From assembly GCA_025352405.1 (NCBI GenBank), contig JANXTM010000043.1:1-33533 (forward strand): DNA of 33,533 bases, given 5' to 3'. The translations under genes and the position numbers were made by a program. Source of the stretch: Polaromonas sp. GTDB taxonomy: Bacteria; Pseudomonadota; Gammaproteobacteria; Burkholderiales; Burkholderiaceae_C. Below are positions 7,696-14,985 of the stretch, piece after piece (within the stretch, counting starts at the first letter, position 1; the number at the start of each line of letters is the position of its first letter). Below the pieces are notes generated by a model. The model did not search any database and was not told the DNA's origin. It saw only the letters and a list, made by a program, of their open reading frames with translations.

Positions 7696-7754
7696 TTTGC
7701 AAAGCGGCGATACCTGCGGGAGATGTCGGCAGAAGAAGCTTTCGGCGATTGAAA

Positions 7755-7776
7755 AAGCCAGCAATATTGCTGGCTT
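7755..7776 (-). terminator. Intrinsic terminator of the PhoA-like unit
   Basis: A 22-base perfect palindrome made of AAGCCAGCAAT and its complement is followed on the minus strand by TTTTTC. It lies about 64 bases after the stop of the PhoA-like phosphatase gene and separates that unit from the phoX promoter region. Confidence 0.75.
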
Positions 7777-7839
7777 CAATGTTTATTCTGGCGCTGTTGC
7801 TACGTCATCGGTCTAAAAACGGCCGGTGTTGATGTGCTT

Positions 7840-9915
7840 TCACGGCCTGCGCCTGCCGAGCGCTGGTTTGGCCATCAAGCCCTCCGGAATCACCGCACCT
7901 CTGAGCGACGCCTGAGCCAGTTTGAAAAATACGTCGGTGTTGTCCATCACGCCAGTAAAAGCCCAAGCACCCGGACCAAAGGCTGACAGTGGAATGTCCG
8001 TCGCAGTATGAACTGCGCTGGAGCCCGGCACTTGTCCAGTCACCATGTATTTTCCATCGGTATCGCGTACCATCGGGCCAGCGGGATAGGCGGAGAGCGG
8101 CTCCGTTTTTATAAACGGCTGCTGGCTGTCCTTCAGCGGCTTGTCGTTGGTGCGCCAGTCTTCAAAGCGGTCGGAGTTGGCGCCGTAGCCTACCAGTAGG
8201 CGATAGTCAATATCCGTGGTTTCCGGGTAGCCGTCCCGGGCCATGCGGTATTTGGGAAAACCGGCTTTTTCGTAAATACCCACGACCTTGTCGCGTACGT
8301 TGGCTGCGCCGCCCTCGCGCACCAGTTCCTGCAGTCGGGCATCCGATACGAGTGAGCCACCAATCAATGCTGCGCCCGAGCATTCGTGGTCCGCCGTCAC
8401 AATCACCAGCGTGTCGCCACGGCGGCGTGCAAACTCTTGCGCCACACGCGTTGCGCGGTCAAACTCGATGGTGTCAAGCAACCAGCGCTCGGTGTCCATG
8501 TTGTGTGCCTGTTTGTCGATGGAGGCGCCCTCGACCATCAATACAAAACCGTTTTTCTGGCGCTCCAGAACAGCCAGTGCCTTGACAGTCATTTCATCCA
8601 GCATGGGCTGGTCTGGCAGGCCAAAGTCATCCACCACGCGGCCGCCAATGCCTTTTTGTTTGTTACGCCGGCCATCAATTTTGTCCAGCGCCACATTCAT
8701 GTTGGAATAAGAAAACAGGCCCAGCAGGCGGTCTGTCTTGCTGGCGTCAATCGCATCCAGTGCCGTTTTATCAGCCGCGTAGCGAAAGCCTGCCGATTGA
8801 AAGTCAGCCAGCAAATCGCGGTCTTTATCAATCTTGCCCGGAGCAGCGCCCCAGCGCTTGACAATTTCAGACGTGTGCAGGTCTGTGCCCGAAAACTCGT
8901 AATCGGTTTTATCCCCGCGCTCAGAGCCCGGCGTGCTGGCAGGCAAAAACCATTTGCGGCCACCTCCCATCAGCACGGCCAAGCCCGTCAAACCGCGGTC
9001 GTCGAGGTACTGGTCCACAATGCCCGTGCCCGCACCCCGGCTGCTGGTGTGCACCGCATTACCGGCGGGTGTTGCGTCAAAGACGTCAGACGTGGTGACC
9101 AGGCCCAACGCTTTGCCCTGGGTGCGGTGCAGGTACTCGCTCAGATACTCAATGCGGGGGTTGTCGAACACATCGGTGGTGTCATCAGGAAAAACACCTT
9201 CTTCATTGTTGTTGTTTTTGTTGCCTGACACATAAGCCGTCATGCCGGGCGCGGAATCTGTGACCACTGAATTGAGCGATGCAGTTTTAACCATACCCGT
9301 CACAGGGAAGGTGTCCATCGCGAGCGGTGTGATGACTTTTCCCTGGGCGTAGCCGCCAGACACGATACGCGCGGCGGTGCGTTGCGCTGCGCCCATGCCA
9401 TCGCCCAGCATGATGATGATATTTTTGATTTTTTGACCGCCCACTATTAGCGGCACCACTTCAAAATTTCCTGTGGCTGTGACGGTCTGGCCGTCACTTT
9501 GCGTGCCATTGACGCTGAAGGTGTGCGGGCCCTGCTTTGCCACGGTCACCGCGCGCATGGTGGCGATAGCGGCATTTTTCGGGATGTCCGTGTTGCAACC
9601 GGTCGCGCAGTCACGCAGCGCAACGGTGCCTTCTACCCGCTTGCCGTCAATTGCAAAGCGCACGCTGGTAATGGTTTTGCTGGTATCTTCGGGCCGCAAG
9701 GTGGCCTGCAGGTCGAAACGCTGGCCTGGCAAAAACCTGGCGATAACGGGTGCTGCATTGCCGCTTGAAAAGAGTTCGCTGGGAGGCGTCAGGCGGCTGA
9801 CCGACGGTGCGGCGTGGGCCGCTGCAACCCAAAAGGTGGCAGTTGCTACCCCCATCACGATGGGGCGCAATAGCGAGCGAAAGTTTTTCGAACCTGGGTG
9901 TGTGATGGAGGTCAT
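7840..9915 (-). CDS. Secreted alkaline phosphatase, PhoA superfamily, with N-terminal extra domain
   Basis: This is a 691-residue phosphomonoesterase of the classical Zn/Mg alkaline-phosphatase superfamily. A signal peptide ends near AAAHA-AP (about residue 36). Residues 38-155 look like a beta-rich, Ig-like domain (RFDLQATL, SVRFAIDGKRVEGTV, GPHTFSVNGTQSDG) before the catalytic domain. That domain begins IIIMLGDGMGAAQ (metal-binding Asp172) and has the nucleophile in VVTDSAPGMTAYVSG (Ser221). Later metal ligands are visible in VEGASIDKQAHN, VTADHECSGAAL and AVHTATDIPLSAFGPGA. The architecture is longer than E. coli PhoA (about 470 residues). The gene is 55 bases downstream of the small secreted protein gene and likely shares its promoter. 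No good ribosome site precedes the ATG at 9915, so translation may be coupled to the upstream gene. Confidence 0.9.
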   Translation of the reverse strand: MTSITHPGSKNFRSLLRPIVMGVATATFWVAAAHAAPSVSRLTPPSELFSSGNAAPVIARFLPGQRFDLQATLRPEDTSKTITSVRFAIDGKRVEGTVALRDCATGCNTDIPKNAAIATMRAVTVAKQGPHTFSVNGTQSDGQTVTATGNFEVVPLIVGGQKIKNIIIMLGDGMGAAQRTAARIVSGGYAQGKVITPLAMDTFPVTGMVKTASLNSVVTDSAPGMTAYVSGNKNNNNEEGVFPDDTTDVFDNPRIEYLSEYLHRTQGKALGLVTTSDVFDATPAGNAVHTSSRGAGTGIVDQYLDDRGLTGLAVLMGGGRKWFLPASTPGSERGDKTDYEFSGTDLHTSEIVKRWGAAPGKIDKDRDLLADFQSAGFRYAADKTALDAIDASKTDRLLGLFSYSNMNVALDKIDGRRNKQKGIGGRVVDDFGLPDQPMLDEMTVKALAVLERQKNGFVLMVEGASIDKQAHNMDTERWLLDTIEFDRATRVAQEFARRRGDTLVIVTADHECSGAALIGGSLVSDARLQELVREGGAANVRDKVVGIYEKAGFPKYRMARDGYPETTDIDYRLLVGYGANSDRFEDWRTNDKPLKDSQQPFIKTEPLSAYPAGPMVRDTDGKYMVTGQVPGSSAVHTATDIPLSAFGPGAWAFTGVMDNTDVFFKLAQASLRGAVIPEGLMAKPALGRRRP

Positions 9916-9970
9916 GGCTTGGGTGGGTTACATATCAAATTGAAATCAGGTACTCACTGCAGAGCAGGGC

Positions 9971-10516
9971 TCAGTGTTTATGCTGCAGGTTGTGCTGGTA
10001 ATAGGCCTGCTCGATGGGACTCATGCCGTGCGCAGCGTCGGGCCCAAGTTGCAGCCGCACCCAGGCAATACGGCCATCGGGTCCCTCATGACGACCCACT
10101 GTTAAAACGCCGGTCAAGGAAACAAGGCCGCGCGCGTACGTCACAACCCAGTCTTTTTGCGTCGGGTCAAGGTAGACCAGTGCCGTGCTTGGCGGCAGGT
10201 CGTCAGCATCGCCATCAGAGTGCTCACTCATTTGTACCGGGCGGGGGGTCAACATGAAGCGCCCGATGGTGGGTGTTTCCTGTTGCACCATGTAGCCTGT
10301 CAAGGTGGCGCGTTGGCCGTCAGCCCTACGCAGGGTGTCGCTTATTTCCAGCCCGCGCGGGCCAATCGGCGTGCGGAAAAAGTCTTTAAACCGAAGTTCG
10401 ACAGGATTTGTGAAAGTGGTGGTGGGAGTGGCTTGAGCGCTGGCAGCACTCGCAAAAAAAATCGAAAGCATTACCAGCCATGTTTTTTGAACGGGATAGA
10501 AAAACCAGGTGAACAT
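9971..10516 (-). CDS. Uncharacterised secreted protein in the Pho unit
   Basis: I do not recognise this 181-residue protein with certainty. A signal peptide is clear (WLVMLSIFFASAASAQA). The mature part contains RATLTGYMVQQETPTIGRFMLTPRP and TYARGLVSLTGVLTVGRHEG, a pattern loosely like DUF3299 proteins (G-Y-x-V-P, then F-x-L-x-P). The C-terminus is His-rich (YYQHNLQHKH), which might bind metal. It is the first gene of a two-gene unit with the PhoA-like phosphatase, 55 bases apart, and has a GTCAC direct repeat of Pho-box type just upstream. A role in phosphatase maturation, metal supply or phosphate scavenging is inference from context. The ATG at 10516 lies only about nine bases from a possible -10. 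The ATG at 10471, just before the hydrophobic core, is an alternative start. Confidence 0.75.
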   Translation of the reverse strand: MFTWFFYPVQKTWLVMLSIFFASAASAQATPTTTFTNPVELRFKDFFRTPIGPRGLEISDTLRRADGQRATLTGYMVQQETPTIGRFMLTPRPVQMSEHSDGDADDLPPSTALVYLDPTQKDWVVTYARGLVSLTGVLTVGRHEGPDGRIAWVRLQLGPDAAHGMSPIEQAYYQHNLQHKH

Positions 10517-10522
10517 AAACGC

Positions 10523-10557
10523 TGGAGTTTATGGACGTAATGTGACAAGAGCGTGAC
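10523..10557 (-). promoter_or_regulatory. Candidate Pho box and -10 of the secreted-protein/PhoA-like unit
   Basis: On the plus strand TGTGAC (10541-10546) and CGTGAC (10552-10557) lie exactly 11 bases apart. On the coding (minus) strand this is GTCACG-N5-GTCACA, the same form as three of the four units before phoX. A possible -10 (TAAACT, 10528-10523) follows in the right direction, 12 bases from the repeat. Together these fit a PhoB-activated promoter lacking a good -35. Confidence 0.55.
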
Positions 10558-10596
10558 CTTTGCATGCTTCAATATTCCGGGCCCAGCAGTGAGGCA

Positions 10597-10633
10597 CAGG
10601 CAATCGCGCTGACCAGGCCAACGCGATTGCCTG
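10597..10633. repeat. Perfect 12-bp stem-loop between arsH and the Pho unit
   Basis: CAGGCAATCGCG (10597-10608) and CGCGATTGCCTG (10622-10633) are exact reverse complements around a 13-base loop. No T-run follows on either side. It could still end or insulate arsH transcription coming from 10789, or be a protein-binding dyad upstream of the Pho promoter. The rest of the 272-base gap shows nothing I can name. Confidence 0.6.
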
Positions 10634-10788
10634 CAGTCGCTGCGGCAGGTGCGCCGCTACGGCCGTGTTGATAACCAGGTCACCCCAAACACCCTGTCAG
10701 CCAAACCCGATATGGTGTGAGTAAAACCTGCATTTAGCGCTATGCCGCGTTCACTGGGCATGCTTTGAGTGAGCTGGATGGAGCTGCG

Positions 10789-11532
10789 TCAGATGCCTTT
10801 CTGATTGACGCGTTTTGAAAGCGCCTCGGCGCTCTCCCTGCGCTCGCTGTAGCGGTCGGTCAGCCACGGCGACACGTCGCGCGTGAGCAGCGTGAACTTG
10901 ACCAGCTCTTCCATCACATCCACGATGCGGTCGTAATAGGCCGATGGTTTCATGCGCCCGGCCTCGTCAAACTCTAAAAAAGCCTTGGCCACTGACGACT
11001 GGTTGGGCACGGTCAGCATGCGCATCCAGCGACCCAGCACGCGCATCTGGTTGACGGCGTTAAAGGACTGCGAGCCACCTGAGACCTGCATCACCGCCAG
11101 CGTTTTGCCCTGCGTCGGCCGCACGGCACCGCGGGTCAGGGGAATCCAGTCGATTTGCGACTTCATGATGCCGGTCATGGCGCCGTGGCGTTCAGGGGAG
11201 GTCCAGACCATGCCTTCAGACCACTCTGCCAGTTGCCGCAGTTCTTGCACCTTGGGGTGCGTGTCGGGTGCGTCGTCGGGCAGCGGCAGGCCGCTGGGGT
11301 TGAAGGCGCGGGTTTCCGCGCCCATGGCCTGCAGCAGCCGGGCCGCTTCTTCGCTGGCCAGGCGGCTGTAGGAGCGTTCGCGCACCGAGCCGTACAGCAG
11401 CAAAATGCGCGGCGGGTGGCTGGCCGCCTCATTTTCTGGCAACGCCGGGGTGTTGAAAAGCGCCATGTCGATATTGGGCAGCGCGCCAGCAGCAGCGGTT
11501 TTTATCTCAAGCAACACGTTCCCCCTTGTCAT
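10789..11532 (-). CDS. arsH: ArsH, NADPH-dependent FMN reductase of arsenic resistance
   Basis: ArsH is a flavoprotein of the NADPH:FMN reductase family. Characterised members oxidise trivalent organoarsenicals or reduce other substrates with NADPH. The family pattern is clear: [20 protein letters not shown] (FMN phosphate loop), [57 protein letters not shown] and the C-terminal [15 protein letters not shown] with YSERRE. I use the ATG at 11532 (247 residues), which overlaps the end of arsC by about 26 bases. A GTG at 11517 is a serious alternative because AAGGGGG lies directly upstream of it. The open frame extends further to 11595, but that part lies inside arsC. The overlap implies arsC-arsH co-transcription. 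Confidence 0.92.
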   Translation of the reverse strand: MTRGNVLLEIKTAAAGALPNIDMALFNTPALPENEAASHPPRILLLYGSVRERSYSRLASEEAARLLQAMGAETRAFNPSGLPLPDDAPDTHPKVQELRQLAEWSEGMVWTSPERHGAMTGIMKSQIDWIPLTRGAVRPTQGKTLAVMQVSGGSQSFNAVNQMRVLGRWMRMLTVPNQSSVAKAFLEFDEAGRMKPSAYYDRIVDVMEELVKFTLLTRDVSPWLTDRYSERRESAEALSKRVNQKGI

Positions 11533-11941
11533 TGATGATTTGTTCGCCGTCTTCTTTGGCAAAAGCCGCCAACTGCGGCAGCGGCAGGATGTCAAGCACC
11601 GTTTCCGATGGGCGGCAAAGCCGGCTCCCCATCGGCGTGACGACGACCGGCCGGTTCATCAAAACCGGGTGCGCGAGCATGGCGTCCAGCAGCGCGTCAT
11701 CGGCTAACGCCGCATCACCCAGGCCCAGCTCGTCATACGGTGTGCCTTTTTGCCGCAACAGCGCCCGCACGCCAGTGCCCAGTTGGGCGACCAGCTCAAC
11801 CAGTTGATCCCGGCTGGGCGGGGCCTGGAGGTACTCAATAACTTCGGGCTCCATGCCGGTATTGCGAATCAGCGCCAGCACATGGCGTGAAGTGCCGCAT
11901 TTGGGGTTGTGATAAATCGTGATGCTGGGCGTGACGGGCAT
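11507..11941 (-). CDS. arsC: Arsenate reductase, glutaredoxin-coupled ArsC (Spx/ArsC fold)
   Basis: This protein reduces arsenate to arsenite with glutathione and glutaredoxin. The 144 residues fit the E. coli plasmid R773 ArsC class. The catalytic cysteine is Cys15 in [19 protein letters not shown]. The oxyanion-binding arginines are expected in LLRQKGTPY and in [20 protein letters not shown], both present. The ATG at 11941 has AGGAG eight bases upstream. A promoter with TTGAAT (11991-11986) and TATCTA (11969-11964), 16 bases apart, precedes it on the minus strand. The gene is first in a minus-strand pair with arsH and divergent from arsR. A second arsenate reductase of unrelated fold lies across the divergent promoter. 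Confidence 0.93.
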   Translation of the reverse strand: MPVTPSITIYHNPKCGTSRHVLALIRNTGMEPEVIEYLQAPPSRDQLVELVAQLGTGVRALLRQKGTPYDELGLGDAALADDALLDAMLAHPVLMNRPVVVTPMGSRLCRPSETVLDILPLPQLAAFAKEDGEQIINDKGERVA

Positions 11942-11963
11942 GTCCTGAACTCCTGAAATGGGT

Positions 11964-11998
11964 TAGATATTGCTTCATTTTAATAATTCAATTATATT
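11964..11998. promoter_or_regulatory. Overlapping divergent ars promoters with candidate ArsR operator
   Basis: Towards arsR: TTGCTT (11970-11975), 17 bases, TATATT (11993-11998). Towards arsC: TTGAAT (11991-11986), 16 bases, TATCTA (11969-11964). The perfect odd palindrome ATAATT-C-AATTAT (11983-11995) covers the arsC -35 and touches the arsR -10. A single ArsR dimer bound there could block both promoters. The promoter elements and dyad are visible; ArsR binding is inferred. Confidence 0.6.
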
Positions 11999-12004
11999 TA
12001 AACT

Positions 12005-12373
12005 ATGGAAACAATATTTGCTGCCCCGTCCACTTTGACCTTGTTTGACGAAGCCGCCACCGTCAGAGCGCTGGCTGCGCTGGCGCAGCCTCAGCGGCTG
12101 CGCGCCTTTCGCGCCCTGGTCGTTGCCGGGCCCGACGGCCTGACACCGGGCGTGATGGCTGAAAAGCTCGGTGTGGCACCGAGCGCGCTGTCGTTTCACC
12201 TCAAAGAGCTGGCGTATTCAGGTCTGGTCAGCAGCGAAGCCCGTGGCAGGAACCTGATTTACCGAGCCAGTTTTGGGCACATGAACGCACTTTTGGGCTA
12301 CCTGACGGAGCACTGCTGTCAGGGCCAGCCGTGCGAGGCCGATACAGCCCTTGCGTGTAAAAGTTGTCAATGA
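12005..12373 (+). CDS. arsR: ArsR-family arsenic-responsive repressor
   Basis: This is a 122-residue winged-helix repressor of the ArsR/SmtB family. The DNA-binding region is GLTPGVMAEKLGVAPSALSFHLKELAYSGLV, with the wing SSEARGRNLIYRAS. There are no cysteines in the recognition helix, so the As(III) site of the E. coli R773 type is absent. Instead the C-terminus has vicinal Cys104-Cys105 plus Cys110, then Cys118 and Cys121. That resembles the C-terminal site of Acidithiobacillus ferrooxidans ArsR. The -10 ends six bases before the ATG and no Shine-Dalgarno is visible, so the mRNA may be leaderless. It leads an arsR-arsC-arsB unit and is divergent from arsC-arsH. Confidence 0.93.
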   Translation: METIFAAPSTLTLFDEAATVRALAALAQPQRLRAFRALVVAGPDGLTPGVMAEKLGVAPSALSFHLKELAYSGLVSSEARGRNLIYRASFGHMNALLGYLTEHCCQGQPCEADTALACKSCQ

Positions 12374-12379
12374 AAAAGA

Positions 12380-12430
12380 GCTATTTGGCAGCAAATACGA
12401 GCGCTAAATGCTATTGATTTAATAGTAATT
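12380..12430 (-). repeat. Dispersed hairpin repeat, family 1, copy D (inverted)
   Basis: On the minus strand this reads ACTATT-5 nt-AATAGC (12426-12410), then ATTTAGCGCTCGTATTTGCTGCC, matching the hairpin-plus-core layout of copies A to C. It is the only copy in reverse orientation. It lies inside the ars operon, between arsR and the second arsC, where it fills most of the 94-base gap and could affect read-through or mRNA stability. Confidence 0.7.
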
Positions 12431-12467
12431 TTTCTGTGAACTCCAACCCAACCCAGGGCTTTCCCCC

Positions 12468-12968
12468 ATGCTTGAAAAACCCGTCAACGTTTTGTTTTTG
12501 TGTACGCACAACTCTGCCCGCAGCATTCTGGCTGAAGCCATCCTCAATCACATCGGCAGGGGCCGCTTCAAGGCCTATTCGGCGGGTAGCAATCCGCGCA
12601 AGAACCAGCAGCCCAACCCAATGGCGTTGGAAACACTGGAAGCGGCCGGTATTTCCGCCGACAGCCTGCGCAGCAAGAGCTGGGATGAATTTGCCATGGC
12701 GGACGCACCTCCTATGGATTTGGTGATCACAGTTTGCGACGATGCTGCCAGCAAAGTCTGTCCCTTCTGGCCCGGCCAGCCCGCCACAGCGCACTGGGGT
12801 TACGCCGACCCGTCTGCGATCGTTGGCAACGACGCGCAAAAAATGGAAGCTTTTCGCCAAACCCTGTATCAAATAAAACGGCGGCTCGATTTGCTCATCA
12901 ACTTGCCAACCGCAAGTATTGACAGGTTGATGCTGGAACATTCAGCCCGCGAACTCGCCAAATCCTGA
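12468..12968 (+). CDS. arsC: Arsenate reductase, low-molecular-weight phosphatase type
   Basis: This 166-residue protein has the LMW protein-tyrosine-phosphatase fold. The P-loop is [17 protein letters not shown] (CX5R, Cys12). The redox-relay cysteines are Cys90 and Cys98 in [19 protein letters not shown], followed by [10 protein letters not shown]. In this class Cys attack on arsenate is followed by a disulfide relay to the later cysteines, recycled by thioredoxin or a thiol system. Which one applies here cannot be read from the sequence. It lies between arsR and arsB on the plus strand. It is unrelated in fold to the minus-strand ArsC at 11507-11941, so the island encodes two arsenate reductases. 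Confidence 0.92.
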   Translation: MLEKPVNVLFLCTHNSARSILAEAILNHIGRGRFKAYSAGSNPRKNQQPNPMALETLEAAGISADSLRSKSWDEFAMADAPPMDLVITVCDDAASKVCPFWPGQPATAHWGYADPSAIVGNDAQKMEAFRQTLYQIKRRLDLLINLPTASIDRLMLEHSARELAKS

Positions 12969-13020
12969 AGCTGCAACCCAGCTACACCCCATTTATTTTA
13001 AAAACACACACAGGATCAAC

Positions 13021-14310
13021 GTGCTGGCGGCATTCTCAATTTTTATCATCACCATCACGCTGGTGATCTGGCAGCCTCGCGGGTTGGGCATTGGCTGGAG
13101 CGCCAGCTTTGGCGCATTACTGGCGTTGTTGACCGGTGTAGTTCAACTTGGCGACATTTCCGTCGTCTGGCACATTGTGTGGAACGCCACTGCCACTTTT
13201 ATTGCCGTCATCATCATCAGCCTGCTGCTCGACGAGGCCGGTTTTTTTGAATGGGCTGCGCTGCATGTGGCGCGCTGGGGTGGTGGCAAGGGTCGGACAC
13301 TGTTTGTGTTGATCGTGCTGTTGGGTGCATCGGTTTCGGCGCTGTTTAACAATGACGGTGCAGCGCTTATCTTGACGCCCATCGTCATTGCCATGCTGCT
13401 GGCTTTGGGCTTCAGCCAGTCTGCGACGCTGGCTTTCGTGATGGCGGCAGGTTTCATTGCCGACGTCGCCAGTTTGCCGCTGGTGGTGTCCAACCTGGTG
13501 AACATCGTTTCGAGCGACTTTTTCAAAATCAGTTTTAACCGTTACGCATCGGTCATGCTACCCGTCAATATTGCGGCTATCCTGTCTGCGTTAGCCGTAT
13601 TGCTGCTGTACTTTCGCCGCGACATTCCAGCTCAATACAACGCGGCACAACTGCGCCAGCCCCGAGAAGCCATCAAGGATGCAGCCACCTTTCGCTTCGG
13701 CTGGGTCGTGTTGGGACTTTTACTGATCGGCTTTTTCGGACTGGAGCCGCTGGGTGTTCCCGTCAGTGCTACGGCAGCGGTGTGCGCGGCGCTGCTGCTG
13801 GCCGTGGCAGCACGCGGCCACGTTATCAGCACACAAAAAGTTCTGCGTGACGCACCCTGGCAGGTTGTGATCTTTTCACTGGGCATGTATCTGGTGGTTT
13901 ACGGCCTGCGCAACCAGGGCCTGACCGCCTACCTGGCCACATGGCTTGACCGATTTGCTGCAGGCGGCGTCTGGGGTGCAGCCCTGGGAACCGGTTTTTT
14001 GAGCGCCCTGCTTTCATCGGTGATGAACAACATGCCAACCGTTCTGATCGGCGCCCTGTCGATTGAGGCCAGCCAGGCCAGCGGCGTGGTCAGGGAAGCC
14101 ATGATTTACGCCAATGTGATTGGCAGCGACCTGGGTCCCAAAATCACGCCGATTGGCTCACTGGCCACGCTGCTTTGGCTGCACGTTTTGGCGCGCAAGG
14201 GCATCACAATCAGCTGGGGTTACTACTTCAAGGTGGGCGCCGTTCTGACTCTGCCCGTGTTGTTGGTCACGCTCGTCGCACTCGCCCTGAGGTTGACGTT
14301 GGCATCTTGA
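13021..14310 (+). CDS. arsB: Arsenite efflux permease ArsB
   Basis: This 429-residue inner-membrane antiporter expels arsenite (and antimonite). It is uniformly hydrophobic, with about 11-12 helices, and from memory has the same length as E. coli ArsB and closely similar sequence throughout. Recognisable segments are [89 protein letters not shown] and [19 protein letters not shown]. The GTG start is preceded by AGGA. It follows the LMW ArsC by 52 bases in the same unit, so the product of both reductases can be exported. No arsA ATPase gene is present nearby, so it probably works as a secondary transporter. Confidence 0.96.
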   Translation: MLAAFSIFIITITLVIWQPRGLGIGWSASFGALLALLTGVVQLGDISVVWHIVWNATATFIAVIIISLLLDEAGFFEWAALHVARWGGGKGRTLFVLIVLLGASVSALFNNDGAALILTPIVIAMLLALGFSQSATLAFVMAAGFIADVASLPLVVSNLVNIVSSDFFKISFNRYASVMLPVNIAAILSALAVLLLYFRRDIPAQYNAAQLRQPREAIKDAATFRFGWVVLGLLLIGFFGLEPLGVPVSATAAVCAALLLAVAARGHVISTQKVLRDAPWQVVIFSLGMYLVVYGLRNQGLTAYLATWLDRFAAGGVWGAALGTGFLSALLSSVMNNMPTVLIGALSIEASQASGVVREAMIYANVIGSDLGPKITPIGSLATLLWLHVLARKGITISWGYYFKVGAVLTLPVLLVTLVALALRLTLAS

Positions 14311-14370
14311 AGTCGCGCTTGAGTCAATTGCCACAGGTGTTTATAAACGTGACACTTGAAGCCGTAAAAA

Positions 14371-14859
14371 TCACGCTGGTGCAGCGAACTTCAGGTGACC
14401 TAGAGGCAATGCGCTGCTGGCCTTGACTTCTCCCAGTGAAAAGCTGGTGTGGATGTCTTTGACGTGGGGCAGGTTCATCAGCTTTTGCAGCGCAAACCTG
14501 CTGAAGGCTTCGAGGTCTTTGGCCACGACCTGCAGCTCGAACGTGCCGGTGCCACTGATGTAATGGCAGGAGATAACTTCGGGCATGCCCTTGATGGCTT
14601 CTTCAAGCTGGCGGGTGGCATCGCCACTGTTGCGGTCTGCGTCCAGCCGCACAAATGCCAGCACGCCAAGGCCAATCTTGTGGCGGTTGATCTCGGCCCG
14701 GTAGCCGGTGATGAAGCCCGCCGCTTCAAGCGCGCGCACGCGGCGCCAGCATGGCGCCGCGGACAGGCCGACCCGCGACGCGAGTTCCGCGTTGGTCTGG
14801 CGTGCATCGGTTTGCAGCTGCGAAAGAATGGCGATGTCAAACTTGTCAAGAGCTTCCAT
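14371..14859 (-). CDS. Lrp/AsnC-family transcriptional regulator
   Basis: This is a 162-residue regulator with an N-terminal helix-turn-helix (LDKFDIAILSQLQTDARQTNAELASRVGLSAAPCWRRVRALEAAG) and a C-terminal RAM ligand domain (LGVLAFVRLDAD through GTGTFELQVVAKDLEAFSRF). The frame is open to 14919. I place the start at ATG 14859, since MEALDKFDI is the usual opening of this family and the extra residues show no conservation pattern. It is divergent from the indolepyruvate oxidoreductase gene, 126 bases apart. The likely role is control of that gene in response to an amino acid or its oxo acid, by analogy with BkdR-like regulators. It converges on arsB. Confidence 0.9.
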   Translation of the reverse strand: MEALDKFDIAILSQLQTDARQTNAELASRVGLSAAPCWRRVRALEAAGFITGYRAEINRHKIGLGVLAFVRLDADRNSGDATRQLEEAIKGMPEVISCHYISGTGTFELQVVAKDLEAFSRFALQKLMNLPHVKDIHTSFSLGEVKASSALPLGHLKFAAPA

Positions 14860-14871
14860 AATCCGCATTTT

Positions 14872-14892
14872 GCAGCAAGATCCTTGCGCTGC
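14872..14892. promoter_or_regulatory. Dyad in the Lrp/oxidoreductase divergent region
   Basis: GCAGC (14872-14876) and GCTGC (14888-14892) flank CAAG-ATC-CTTG, giving nested inverted repeats over 21 bases just upstream of the regulator start. Size and place fit an Lrp/AsnC autoregulatory site, but the arms are not in perfect register. Confidence 0.3.
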
Positions 14893-14985
14893 TTTGGTTG
14901 AACAGGGCAAACAACGCAATGATTTATCTGGCGCTTAGGCATACACTTTGCCAGCACGCCCAATATCTCATGGAGACAAAAAAAT

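Noticed and set aside
8386..9228. 280-codon plus-strand open frame
   Set aside because: It is antisense to the PhoA-like phosphatase across its catalytic region, with no recognisable protein features.
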